This document shows positions 49,666 through 61,930 of a stretch of DNA of 64,000 nt, one piece after another (positions within the stretch are counted from its first letter, which is position 1; each line of letters opens with the position of its first letter). The stretch spans positions 20,097,144-20,161,143 of the forward strand of contig CM041547.1 in NCBI GenBank assembly GCA_023238725.1. Reading direction: 5' to 3'. Position numbers and translations under genes: made by a program. The notes beneath the pieces were generated by a model. The model was given only the letters and a program-made list of their open reading frames with translations. It did not search any database and had not been told where the DNA came from. The DNA comes from Scortum barcoo. Lineage: Eukaryota > Chordata > Actinopteri > Centrarchiformes > Terapontidae.

Positions 49666-51723
49666 ATATCTTGGAAAAAATTTATGAATATGAAGTATGA
49701 ATATTGATCATAATCATTTCATGAGATCATGAGAGAAAAGCTTTACATTTACGTTGCAGCCGCTCTGCAAGCTAGAGCAAGAGTTACAGGTCTACCCCGT
49801 CAGCATGAGCGTGTTTTCTAACACTAAATCTCAACATAGGTCAGCGCGCTGTTTTCCTACATTTCTGCCTCACTCTCGACCCAGAACTGTCTGGTAGCTT
49901 CTCAGACCTCTGTGGATGGGCAAGACCAAAGAGGGAAAAATGGTGATAGAAAAAGAAAAAGTGATTGTGAAATGTGGGAGCGCGGACTGTTTGGCAGGGC
50001 TCATCTTGTTTGCTCAGTAAACCCCCGAGGCCGGTGTTTTTTCGCTGAGGGAAATGCCCGCATTGTTGGGCCCGGAGACCGTGGTTACGGGCCAGCCCAG
50101 GGCCCAGCCAGGCAGGTTGGGACAAACAACAAGATGAAGGTCAGCTAATATAGCAGTTAATTCCACTTCCTGGTCCCCATGACACCCAGGCAGGGTTTAT
50201 TTGAAGATCCCAGACCCTGAAGTCACTCTGCACTTTGTTTAGTCCATGAGCATTTTTGGTCTGAGCCAACACTTTCAGATATTAATGTATTCGGATGAGA
50301 AGGAAGGGAGGGTGGAGGAGAGAAAGGAAAGGGGGATACAGCCAAGCAGTGAGGAGAAAAGTTCCAGATTTCCACACACCTCACGTCTCTTTTCCATAAC
50401 ATGTCTCATTTCCTCTATCATGATGTAACTTAAAGATCTAAATACAATAATAATGTTCACATCCCTGATCATTCATCAAAAGTTTTCACATAAACACAAA
50501 TCAAAGGAGAAATAATTATAATTAAATAATTATGGTTTCATTTTCATTTTACAGGATATGCCAATACTGATATTGATACTCAGATAATGATAAATCGGTA
50601 GTTAGTATATTTTTTTCCACATAAACGCAAACAAACAATCTTGATTCGGATTCTGTTTCTAAATGACCTCAAACATATTTTGGCATGTCTGCGCTGCATT
50701 TTATTGTTACATACACAATGACACTGGCAGATTTATTAGTCTAACAAATACAACTCTGTCCCAGAATGTGCCTGTTTTTGTTGTCATTGTTTGATTTAGT
50801 TTTTTGTCTTTTTAAAGTTTGAATTGAATGTGAATCTGACAAATACATTGATATGAATGGACCAAACCATCACACATAGTAAGACTAAATTACATACTGT
50901 ATTTTTTCCTGTGAATTCCTCAGGCTGAGTCGGCAATTTGAATCCAGCACAGAAATGTCAGACACCTCCACTAACAACAAAAAAATACTATATAGAGTGA
51001 TAATCCCTAAAATGGCTGTTGCAGGAAAAATGCAAGCCATAAATAGTATAAAAAATTATGTTTGATCGAATGAAAATCATAATGACCGTAGCTTTGTCCC
51101 TTTAAAGTTATATTTTTTTCAATTAAATGTAATACAAAAAAGTCAAATTGCCTTTAGTTAAACTTCAGCTTGTCCGTTAAAACGTGAAGGGCAAAACAGG
51201 GCGCTACTGTGAGGCATCTGAAGGACTCTCCTCGTGGCACAGGCTCCAATGAGATCTACTCCGGCATCCTCTGCACCCAGCAGTGTGCATGAATAGACAT
51301 TAGAAAGAGCTAGTTTATGAGCTGATTGTCTTACTGATCATTTAACTTGGACCTTTAGAATGCAGTAGGGGGGTTGGATGGGTGAAAAATATAGTACACG
51401 CTATCCAAAAGCCAAGTGGCTTAATCCTTTATGCAAATGGTAATGAGGAAAAAAGAGGACTAACTCTGTCTGTGTGCACTCTCCTATCCAGGATGGGATG
51501 GTGGCCTCTCTAGTGGGGCTTCTCCAGGATGCATAAGAAGAGCCTTTGTGCTCCAATCTAGTAAGCCAGAAATACAGCTTTTGAACCATGTGCATTGCAA
51601 GAAAGAGGGAAATGAAGAGGCAGTTTGGGAGAGAGTGAAAGAGTGAGTGAAGGGGTGGGGGTTGGGGGGTCTCTGAAGGTGTTAGTATCAAAAGCAGAGG
51701 GTGTAATACACTTGGACTTATTG

Positions 51724-51742
51724 GTGTGTGTGTGTGTGTGTG
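51724..51742. repeat. (GT)n microsatellite
   Basis: An uninterrupted GT dinucleotide run of about 19 bp. Confidence 0.9.
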
Positions 51743-52769
51743 GCACGCATGCACTTGCCCATATATTTTTGGGAGCCTTTTCGCCTCTGTGTGCCATGTA
51801 TGTGTGTATGCAGTGGTCACACAGTGGCCTGATATTAAGTGCCTCTTTAAGCCCTCCTTCCTTCTCCAAAGGTGCTTCACTCTTTGTCTCATGGTGCCCC
51901 ATTCCCCATTCTGCTGAAGCCGGACTGTGAATGGAGGCTGGGAAGTAAAAGAGTGGCTATCGACGGGCGGAAGGCGCTAAAAAAAGGAGAGTAGAAAATA
52001 CAGCACACCACCTGGTTGTGTACATACGTAGATTGCAGAGAAATGGGTGACAAATGTGAAAACATTTAGGGAAGGAAGGAGCATGTTTTTGTCTCACATT
52101 ATGTCCAAATCGAGCCACATTCCTCAGGTTTACTTTGATGATTGGTAATATTGATTATTGTTTATTTGATATGCTTTGGCAACCTCCAGCGCAGTTGTAT
52201 GAATCGAAATTTGCTCTGCATTTGAAAATGATATATTTGTTTTCCCATCTTCGAGAAGAGCAAAGTAAACAGGACTTGAAAATACATTTAGTCAGCTGAG
52301 AAAACACAGTGTTATATTGTTCTATGTTTAGTTGGGTTCTTAGGAGCAAACAAAACAGCATCTGTGGTGCAGCTCTAGTTTTACGGAGGGTTAAGAAGGA
52401 GCAGGAGGCTAAGTGGGTTTCAGAAAAAACAAAAGACAGTGATTGCATATAGTTTTGTGTGGTGCAGTGGTGGTAGTTGAGATGTCATACATAAAATCAG
52501 ACTTTTAATGTGGTGGGACTTGATTGAAATGATTCAACCTATCTGACTACAATGAAATGTGGAAGCATTCGTGTAACATAAATGAAGTCCTTCTATGACA
52601 GCCGCTTCCCCTGAGGTGCAGGGCTCGTCTGTGAATAGAGATTAGAAATGGTGGCGTTAAGGTCCGTGGCTGCTGGGTAATGCTAATCAGCCTCTGTGAT
52701 CCCCTCTGGTGTTCCTCCTTCTTCCCAAACAACTAATCCACTTAAGTATCGCAGGCTTCTACTTATTTG

Positions 52770-52930
52770 GGTAGACCCCAATAATTAGTTTTCTCCCTGC
52801 CTGTGTAATAAAACACCAATCATTGTCATTAAAACACTGTTAATTTACACTGAAGTTAATGAATGCCTTGTCAATACACTGTAATTACCTGCTAATTAGA
52901 TTGTTATTGGACAATCTGAATGCCGCTCTT
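52770..52930. promoter_or_regulatory. Candidate conserved non-coding element rich in homeodomain sites
   Basis: The stretch holds AATAATTAG, several ATTA cores, GTAATTACCTGCTAATTAGA and ATTGTTATTGG within about 160 bp. It has low repeat content and no open frame of note. Clusters like this are common in enhancers of developmental genes, and ntn1 is the nearest such gene. This is motif-level inference only. Confidence 0.2.
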
Positions 52931-54154
52931 TTCACTTTTCCCTCCCATTGAAGGCTCTGTCGGGCCCCTTGATGAGGGTGTGTGAACGGGATTAGGCTGC
53001 CCGTCTTGCTGTCCCACCATGGTGGCAATTTGTCTCAATAGATTTTTAAGAGGTTTAGATTTGTCGGTAGATTTCTACATTCATGGTTTTAGACAACTTG
53101 CTTGAAATCAAATTTTCCACTCCAGAGGGAAAGGATATGTACAAATAAACATTTACGCCAGACTCTTGTGGAGAGCAGAAAGTGAGTACTTCTGAACTTT
53201 TTCTTTCTGAGCCACTCAGGTATAAGGACCTTGAAGCATACTATAAATGTCCCCACAGAATTATAAAATGCAGCTTAATGCATGGAAGTCACATAATCCC
53301 TGATGGGGTGTTGTTTCAGCATCGCAGACGGCCGCAGCGGCCTCGTAATACTCGCTGCTTACCTTCCAGGGAAAAACAAGGGGGTAAGGAACAATAAGGA
53401 AAAAGGCAATAAATTTAAGTGTTTTTACGGGCTCAATCTGACAAAGAAATCAGGTCCTTTTCCATCCTGGCCTCATCAGTATACATTTAGAATGTATGTC
53501 ATGGGAGTTGAAGCCATTTCACTCAACCACTTGCTGTTTCCATTTCCTGACAGCTGTCAGCACAGCATACAGTCATAGGGCAGAGGGCCGCGCTGCCACC
53601 AAAGCAAGGACAACCTCAGCGTGTCGGCTCATCAGCGCCGCCCTGCCTGACTTTGTTTTCCGAGGAGTACTCTCACTGTTAACAGAGAGACAATGGCAGC
53701 AGTGCGACTGGGGGATTCATCCGTGTGGAAAGTTCCAAGTCGGTGCCGCTGATGGAAACCCGACCCTGCATTCAGTCCAATTTGTGTAGTACGAATGCCA
53801 AAAAACTTCAGTCATATCACGTCTGTATGTTTGTTGTTCCAGCCTCATCTTTGCGCATACTGAGAGGGAAGTTCTCATACACCCAGATCTCTTTTCAACC
53901 CTCCCATCCCGGCCAAATCATGAGAGAAATCGCTGTCACGTCGTGAGCTTGTGCAACTCTCAACCTTAATAAGCCGAGGTGGAAATTGTTTGTGTCTTGC
54001 AGGCTCTGAATGGTGCTGTGAGCTCATTGTCAGAAATGCCAGGGAACCTGAACGGGCATGTTAAACATACCTTTAACAACAAAAATATATAAGGACTCGA
54101 TTATGCACTAATCCACCGGCCTCTCCCTCCATCCTTTCACTCCTCCATCAAGCA

Positions 54155-54181
54155 GTTAGTGTTAGTTAGTTAGTTAGTTAG
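54155..54181. repeat. (GTTA)n simple repeat
   Basis: GTTAGTGTTAGTTAGTTAGT and following bases form a short tetranucleotide array. Confidence 0.85.
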
Positions 54182-56770
54182 TGTGCTTTTATGGCTGGTA
54201 ATCCTGGTGGTCTTATATTAATGGAGAACACAGCTTAAACTTTCAGCAGTGACTGTATAATTGGTTGGCCCCTTTGGAGTATTTTGTACTGGGCATTGCG
54301 GGAGCAGTATATCACTATCATGTCCTCAAGCCAAGACAGATGGACTCTCATTTGGAGCAGGTTCAGAATTGTGTGTTTTTGTGTCAAAGTCCCACAGGAA
54401 TAAGTTAAGGGTTTCCACTGATGCCAAAGCCTCCCAGCTACAACAATAACATCTGCGATTTGGATTAGACACGTTGGTGATATCACCCTTTTAGTAATAT
54501 GCCTGCATTATAGCAATCTTACAGCCAGTGATTATTGTCTGTGAAGTTTATAGAGGCACAGCATCCAACACAAATGATGATCTGCGCTGCAGGACATAGT
54601 TGAAGTTCTTTGGCAGAGGCTAATGTTTTAATTCAGTGACTTCTAATGGTCGACTATTGGCTTCACTTTGTTTTTATGTCATACTGAAAACTTCCCTTCA
54701 AAGAATTCACATATTTCCTGAGGTTAAAAAACATTCTCAAATCTTTTACTTAAATAAATATCAACATTATAAGAGGATAATAATATATTACATGTAAAAG
54801 TGGTGTTATCATTTTTCTTTAGCGATCATAAAAAGACGTGTTTTTGTAGAGATTTCTTCTCCTTGCTCCTTGGGCCTGCTGCACTATTTACCAGTTACAC
54901 TCCTGCATTTTAGCAGATAAAATGTAAGTAAAGATTTAGATAACAACTCGCTAATGCAAACACATAATACCCTATGGATGCAAGGAAATAGGCAGAAGGA
55001 ATAGAGGGTGCAAATTTGTGTTTTGGGTGGGGGGGTTAATTACTCAGCAAATAATAAATAATTAAAGGGAACAGACCAGCAAGCTCAGTCTATATGTCCT
55101 TTCACCATAGCCACTCTACACTGTCATGCAGAGAAATTAATCTATGTGCACTTTGACTTTGTAACAAAATCATGCTCAAAACCCACTCTATAATTACAGC
55201 GAAAAATTAGAAAAACCCCATATTTTTAACAGCCCCCATACACTGAAATAACACAATAATAAAAGAGCTTTCATACTCCTATTTAGTGCTTTGTCTAGAT
55301 TGGAGTGAACTGAGAAGTAATGCTCATCACCTTGGCTGTAGAGTCCCTGATGCAATTCCTGTAGTTCCTCGCCACAGTATTCTTAATAACGTATATTATC
55401 AAATAAACCTCAGTGAAGTTTGGTTGCGTTTGAAAGTTTGGAAGCATATGTATTCGGCCCCTTAATTGTTTACAATGTAATGATTTGACTGGGCATAAAA
55501 GGGTTCCTCCCTGACATCACTTTTGGTTGTTTGATGGATTTTGGATTGGGTCCCAAAACTACATTACTGTTCCTCGTGTATTTTATCATCATTTTATAAT
55601 CATAATTGTGACTGTTATATAGCAGCATTTTAAGGGCGCACCCTTTTTTGTTTTGTTTCTCAGCAACAACAATAATATAATGTAATTTTAAAGTAAATGA
55701 TACCATAACGTATTTCATTGTAATATCAACATGTTTCCCCATTTTTCTTGCCTTGTTACCCAGTAATATGACTTCATCTTATAATTGTTAAATATATAAA
55801 TATATACTTAAAAAATACTTAAATGTAACACATCTTTTAGTCTACTTGAACAAAAATTGGTTTCCCCCTTATTCTCTTACCACTGCCTTCCTACCTACAT
55901 CTTATATGTGTATGATTATTATATTAATACCCTGTATGTACCAACACCATAACTTGTAAGCTGTAATCTAAAGTGTTGGTTATAGTATGCTTGTGGGCTC
56001 ATTTTTTTACTTTAGTAATTAAATTTTGTTGGCTGACTATATCATATGCTATTAGCTTCTAATGTTTTGCAATCAGAATTTAATATTACAAAGTACTGAA
56101 CAATACAGCTGACAAAACATGAATTAAAAAGTACCAGTGCCTCAAAATGTTATTGGAGCACACTGTTTGTGTGAATGCAATCAGAGCAGGTTAAATGTCT
56201 GCATATGGTGCGTTGCAATGTTGTGAAAATAATGACACTTTTTGATTATTATAGGAAGAGAAGAGAACTATAAATATCATTTCAGCTGGGATCATCCTCG
56301 ATTTGTTTTTTTACACAGCTTTATTTCAGATGAATTAAATTTCAGTTCTACCAGGCTGTTCAATAGCCAAACACTTATCAATACTTTTCATTACAGCCAT
56401 CTACAATTCAATGCAAAAAAAAGTAAAAAATAAAAGATCAAAAATAAAAACCACAAAAGCCACATTGTTTCATGTGTCATTAAATATATTCATTTGTGAT
56501 AAACATAATATATTAGTATTACAAGACATTACACAACCATTTGCAATGGACACTGCTAAACAACATTTACAAGCCAATGTATAAACATGAGCAGATAATT
56601 ATTCAGATATGATGTTTATGGAGAGAAGAAATCTGGTATGAAGTACCTTTCTGCAAGGTGTGATGGTACAGATGTGTTGGCAGAGACTTTCTAAGTGCGT
56701 TGTAGTTTTCAAAGACATACAGTATGATGCACAGAGTACTGAGGTGTACTTGCACATTTATGTTTGTTTT

Positions 56771-56788
56771 GTGTGTGTGTGTGTGTGT
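56771..56788. repeat. (GT)9 microsatellite
   Basis: A perfect GT run next to the probable ntn1 3'UTR end. Confidence 0.9.
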
Positions 56789-56914
56789 TTAGATGTGGTC
56801 CTGCATATGTGCTGATGTACTGTATGATTTTGTGCATGTGTAAACTCTCTGTGTTTGAGAGAGTGTGTAATCCTCTGGGTGCTCACGGTAAACATGAGAC
56901 ATTTCTCTGACATT

Positions 56915-58530
56915 CATTTATTTGTCTTTCCATTTATTAAGCCTCTAGTATTTAAAACTCTGGTTAAGTTCACATGGAGATAGATCTAGTTAATGTTTAA
57001 CAAAAAAAAAGTAATACTTTACAGCTATATAACATGTAGACAATCGGTCATGCCTTTTTGTCGAGTACCAAGTCTTGCTAAGGTGAATCCAGTCCTCAAA
57101 AAGTATTTTTGAGGTGACAAACATTTGACACAGCGTGCTGAACGCACTGTACAATAAACATCTGTGATATTTAATCACTCCACAGGTTATTTTCCCACAA
57201 CATTGAATACTGTATACAAATTAAATGTGTACATAATTCACAATCATTGTTAGCTATCAATCAGCTACAGTAAATAGTGAGCATGCATTATGTCAGTGGT
57301 ATGAGGATCACTTGATAGGTCGATGATCTCTTTTTTTTTTTTTTTTAATGAAACGAGAGTGTCCACTTCATGAGTTCTCTCTGTTGCACATGTTTGGGAC
57401 ATCCACCTTACATTTAGTCCTTTATTAGAAACACTTAATTCTGACTTATCTGTAGTTGTGACAACTGGAAACATCAGTCTGTACAGATCAGTCATCAGTG
57501 AGGCAAGCAGGGTTTGAAGTAAACTGCTTTTTTTGCATCTTATGGTGCAGTATGGGATTTTTTTTCTTTTTGGATGCCACACTAAAAAATGTGAACATAT
57601 CTCATATGTTCTTAAACGTTTGACTAGTAAAAATAAGTGCATGGTTGACATGTCTACTCTACATCTAGTTGATGCTATGGCATCGTCTACTAAAAATAAT
57701 GTCTATGTATGCACGTATGGTTACTTTACATTGCAGAGGTCACAGCCACAACATACTGTTGATATATCGATAAGCACTGAGCAAAGACGGTAAATGTGAA
57801 ACATGGTCATTGTACAGAATGAGCAGAGGACCATTATGGCATTTTGTTCCCACAACACAAGTTGTTTCACTGAGGTAACACTCACATATGAGCAGGGAGC
57901 TCTTGGGCAAAATGGCACCTTTATGTTTCCCACAGTTATGAATAATTTCACAATTCTTCACTTTGAGCTGTTGGAAAAGTTTATCCAAAGTTTGGCAGGT
58001 TACAGGAGCAATTTGTCACACATGAGTGGAATCCCTCAATGCCATGCTGTCTCTTCATTTAACTAGATAATGCTTTACACAGCACAGTGGAAACAGATCC
58101 TCTTAAAATACAATAAAGGGTGATACAGTAGATGCATTGCTCTTTAAAACAAATGAACAAGGGACAGTAAAAAACAACGGCATCATGGGTAACATAGCTT
58201 GGATGTGACATATCTGTAACATTAGGTGCAAACTCTGCAATTACACAACAAAACAGACCTTGAAAGACAAACAGAGACAGAACTGTAGAATGAGCTCCTT
58301 CACAAAAGTTCCTAAAAACACTAAACTCTTTGCTCCAACTCAGAGCAGCAGCACACAGTCATTCCCCCATCTCTCCTACTTTTCACCTGTGTCTTTCTAT
58401 CTTATACTCTTCCAGTTTTTTTTTTCATTCATCCTCTCCTCTTCCTTGCATTCATCCCAGTGGAGACGTTACTTTGCCTCCACCTCTCCCTCAATCTACC
58501 TCTCTTTCTCTCTCTCCTCTCCAGCGACTT
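56915..58530 (-). other. ntn1: Probable ntn1 3'UTR region with candidate poly(A) signals
   Basis: This is the sequence immediately downstream of the ntn1 stop codon on the minus strand. AATAAA hexamers (TTTATT on the plus strand) occur at 57421-57426, 56933-56938 and 56917-56922. A 3'UTR of about 1.1 or 1.6 kb would use them. The first 180 bases after the stop are purine-rich on the minus strand. The real end cannot be decided from sequence alone. Confidence 0.4.
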
Positions 58531-58850
58531 TTAGCACTTTCCCCTCTTGTCACGCTGCTGGAACTTCCTCAGCCGGCGGCCCCACAGGTCCTTCCAAGGG
58601 ATGAGCAGGCTTCCCTTGTCCGCCACCACACCGTTCTGCCCGGGGGAATCGTCATCTGTACCCAGGAGCAGGTACTTCCTCCCGGGCTTGATCTTTGGGC
58701 ATTTGCAGGCCACGTCCTTGGCGCGCACCCACAGCAGCTGGTCCCCACGGCGGATGCGGTGCTCACCTTGTTTGTAGACAGAAATCATGTTGACGGTGAA
58801 CTTCCACCATTCGCCGGACTTGTCTCCTTTTAGAACGTGCACTTGGACAG
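58531..58850 (-). CDS. ntn1: ntn1 last coding exon (netrin-1 NTR domain, C-terminus)
   Basis: After a TCTACCAG acceptor the exon encodes VQVHVLKGDKSGEWWKFTVN, then MISVYKQGEHRIRRGDQLLW, VRAKDVACKCPKIKPGRKYL, LLGTDDDSPGQNGVVADKGS, LLIPWKDLWGRRLRKFQQRD and KRGKC, then TAA at 58533-58531. This is the C-terminal part of the netrin (NTR/C345C) domain of netrin-1, a secreted laminin-related axon-guidance cue that signals through DCC and UNC5 receptors. The basic tail (RRLRKFQQR) is the heparin-binding end of the protein. The ACKC pair and the final Cys supply three of the six NTR cysteines. The first codon (Ala) is split: G comes from the previous exon and CT from this one. Teleosts carry two co-orthologues (ntn1a and ntn1b), and I cannot say which this is. 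Confidence 0.95.
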
Positions 58851-59324
58851 CTGGTAGAGAAGAGAAAAGCCATGGTTAAATGACCCACACAAACAAGTGT
58901 TCATATCATAACAAGGTGATTCCTGATGAGAGGTACTTGTACCTCTTGCACACCTGAATATATTGCGTCTACCCCTGAATTAGTATATCCACATACTGAA
59001 TCAGCTTAGACGTCTTTATGTTGTGATTGAGAGTGTTGGCAAGAGAGCACAGTTTTAATAGTTAGCTTAAGTAATGAAAAAAAAAAACTTTGCCACTCCA
59101 TGTGGCCAAAGTATGAATCTGAACCAAACTGACATAAAAATTGACGAACTAGTGCTTTTAACAAAAATATTGTACTTTTATACAGTGTTAAATAACATCC
59201 ATCACACAATCAGTTAAAATCAACACATTAGGAGCATGACGTGGGGTTGATGAATGAGGAGTACATCACACTAAAAAAGTGTGAACAACTGACATAAACT
59301 GTAACACCTTCTTTTTTTTAACGT

Positions 59325-59360
59325 GTTGGCATCTGTCTGCTGCCTCAGACAGATGCCAAC
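59325..59360. repeat. Perfect 15-bp inverted repeat with 6-nt loop in ntn1 intron
   Basis: The left arm GTTGGCATCTGTCTG (59325-59339), the loop CTGCCT and the right arm CAGACAGATGCCAAC (59346-59360) pair perfectly. A G-T wobble and one more GC pair extend the stem slightly. It is short for a microRNA precursor. It is more likely a fold-back mutation or a structured intronic element. Confidence 0.9.
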
Positions 59361-61619
59361 GCTTTTATACAACGTTATATAAAAGGCCCAATAAAACCTG
59401 CTGTATAAACATGACCCAGAGATGGCTGACTTTGCTGCGTGTCACTGATCCCTCCCTTCATCTCTGACCTTTGACCTTCCCTTGTTGTGCTCCTGAGCAT
59501 ACTACCGACTACAGCAACAGTTGCCATAGCACTCCCTGTGCAAACACAAAGGTTCCTGGCGGAAAACATCTGAAAGCACACTTCTCTGTGAGGGGCAGAG
59601 AAGCTCTTTTCCTTCAGACGGCCAGGCTGAGTTATCCTTGTGGATATTGAGTTCTTTTTTTTTTTCTCTTTTTTGCAAAAATAAATAGCCAAAAGACAAC
59701 TTTTATAGATAAATGCAACATCTGCTAACAATATAACAGATCCCTTCCAATTGGCCTATCAGGTGTTAAGCTGGACTCTGAACATTAACAACCTCGGGCT
59801 GAATCAAGCTAAACCTGGTAACTATTGGAACACCACTTGAAACAGAAATTTTCAGACCAGGAAATGAGTAAAGCTCCCTTCGCAGAAGCTCCCCTGCACG
59901 GATTCTCCGTCAGATGAAGCAATTATTACTTCATCACACTGATTGCAACAAGAAGCAAACAGCTCAACAGCAATGGGGATAATCTGTGCTTCAAGTGAAG
60001 TGCTTTCCCCCGTGGATTTAGCGAGGAATGTGCTATTAACGTTTAAGTGTGCGTGTGGGAGCTCACCAACAATTGTGAGAATTAATCGAAACAGGAGAAG
60101 ATTAGATCAAATGATGGGAAAGGATCAAACAATCAGTTGGACGTGCACATAACAAATCTTATATTTATCTTTCTATCTCATTTAATGCTTCAACAATTTA
60201 GTTTAGTTGTGGACGCATGGCACACTTGCTATTAACATCCTAAATGTATTTTCTTCCTTTTTTTTTTTATTCTAATAGCAAGGTGAGTTAGCCTTTTCTT
60301 CGCCTTTCTGGCTGAGCATGATCGCTTTCGGTGTTCATCAGTCGTCCCCTATTGCTGCCAAGAATGAGGAGAACCGGAGGAGTGGGGTGTTTGAATATGT
60401 GTGTCAATGCATGGTGTGAGCAAATTGCACACAATTTCAGAAGAAAGAAGGTTTGTTGGGCTGAGTAGAGCGGGCTCTCACAGCCCTGCCATTCATTGCA
60501 GCCCTCTCCTTCATCCAGACACATAAAGGGTGCGTGAGGGGGGAGGAGGAGGGGCCACTATTTGTCTTCCCAGCCACAGAAAAAGTTCCAGGAGAATCGG
60601 GATGTGTTTCCGACCTCATGAGCTATCCGGGTTCTGCTCCCAGAGCCCCATCCAACTTCGCAGCGTGAGAATCCAGCGGAGATAGCGCTCTCCTCTCCGA
60701 GCCCGAAGGAGACTCGGTTACAGCGTCCAGGCTCAGTCTCTCTGTCAGTGTCTGTCTCTCTTTCTTTCTCTCTCAAGTATGTTCTCAGCCTGTGCGGTGT
60801 ATTTAAACACACACAAATCCACACGCACACACCTTCAGCCACTTAGTTTGAGCTAAACAGACACCGGAGAGAGACTGAGAGTGCGGGGTCAAACACTCTA
60901 TTACAAAATAATGCATGCTGACACTGTTTGGTGAGACAGACAGAAGAGATGAGTGTGAGATGATCCTGCACTCGCACAATGGCTGCCAACCGAGCCTCCC
61001 TCGCAGCCAAACTTCCAGCTGGGTTTATCTTCTTTGGGGCAGTGTGCTGCGGCTTGACACTGCATGCCACCAACAGGCAAGGGCTAATGAAATTAGAGCC
61101 CGCTTAATTACCGCACTGAGGCCCCCGTCCCCTCTGCTTATCAGCTGAGTGAATGATCAGGGACCTGTTACCCTTGGGTGAGCACAGAAGGGAGGCTGGA
61201 GGCCCTGCCTTTGAGCACTATCCCGGAGCGTCGGCAAACACGCGGCCCTTTGATTCATTGTCCTCCTGGTGGCAGGGAGAGGGAGGGTGCGTGTGTGCAG
61301 AGGAGGGTGTCAGGCGAGAATATAATCCCTTTGTGTCCGCTGTCTCCTTAGCTACGGCAGTGATGAAAAACAAAAATTGAATAAACAAAACATATTTCTT
61401 TCTCTCCGGGGCGGCAATCCGTCACCGTCTGCCTAATTTACCACCTGTTTGTGCCCCGAGGAATGCTCGGTGCCGGCAGAGCGCACAACTGTGTTTAAAC
61501 AGAGGGCCCCTTCCCGTGACCCCCGGGGGCCTGCACCACCACTCACACATGGGGGTTGTGGCCCCCAAAGAACAGAGGAGAGACTCTGAAGCCCCACAAA
61601 AAGCGAGGCGACAGGCCTG

Positions 61620-61930
61620 AGAAATGAATTAGGCCGACGCAAAGGGAATGCATGCTAAGCAATGATGTCTGCCATACTGGCTCAGCGCGGTTCAGGCAGA
61701 ATTATCTGCTTCCAGACTTTCTAGAGGAACTTCAGAGGAAACCAACAGGAACCGCCCGCTTTGCTTGAATCAGCCTGACTGATTTATAGATGCAGGCCCT
61801 GTCTCAGCTCTGATGATTAAGATTTAAATCAGTGGAAATATGAATAATGGCTGCATTTGGCTTCCAAACAAAATGCAACAAATGGCCTGAATTACTGTCT
61901 ACTCAGCTGTAAGGGGGAATAAAATATATT
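61620..61930. promoter_or_regulatory. Candidate conserved non-coding element in ntn1 intron
   Basis: The stretch has AAATGAATTAGGCC, GGGAATGCATGCTAAGC, GATGATTAAGATTTAAATC, ATATGAATAATGGCTGCATT and GGCCTGAATTACTGTC. It lacks simple repeats and mobile-element words. The density of homeodomain, POU-like and SOX-like motifs is typical of intronic enhancers of developmental genes. Conservation cannot be tested from one sequence. Confidence 0.2.

Larger units (their letters stand above)
49666..56900. other. Gene-free region 3' of ntn1
   Basis: No coding exon is recognised. It contains simple repeats (51724-51742 and 54155-54181) and a homeodomain-site-rich stretch at 52770-52930 that may be regulatory. 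An AT-rich block lies at 54700-56450. Open frames on either strand lack family-like sequence. Confidence 0.5.

Noticed and set aside
51401..51930. Overlapping open frames on both strands around the GT microsatellite
   Set aside because: They are driven by simple repeat and pyrimidine-rich sequence, with no conserved motif or splice structure.
58330..58833. Plus-strand 167-residue open frame over the ntn1 last exon
   Set aside because: It is a shadow of the netrin NTR exon, and its start lies in pyrimidine-rich 3'UTR sequence.
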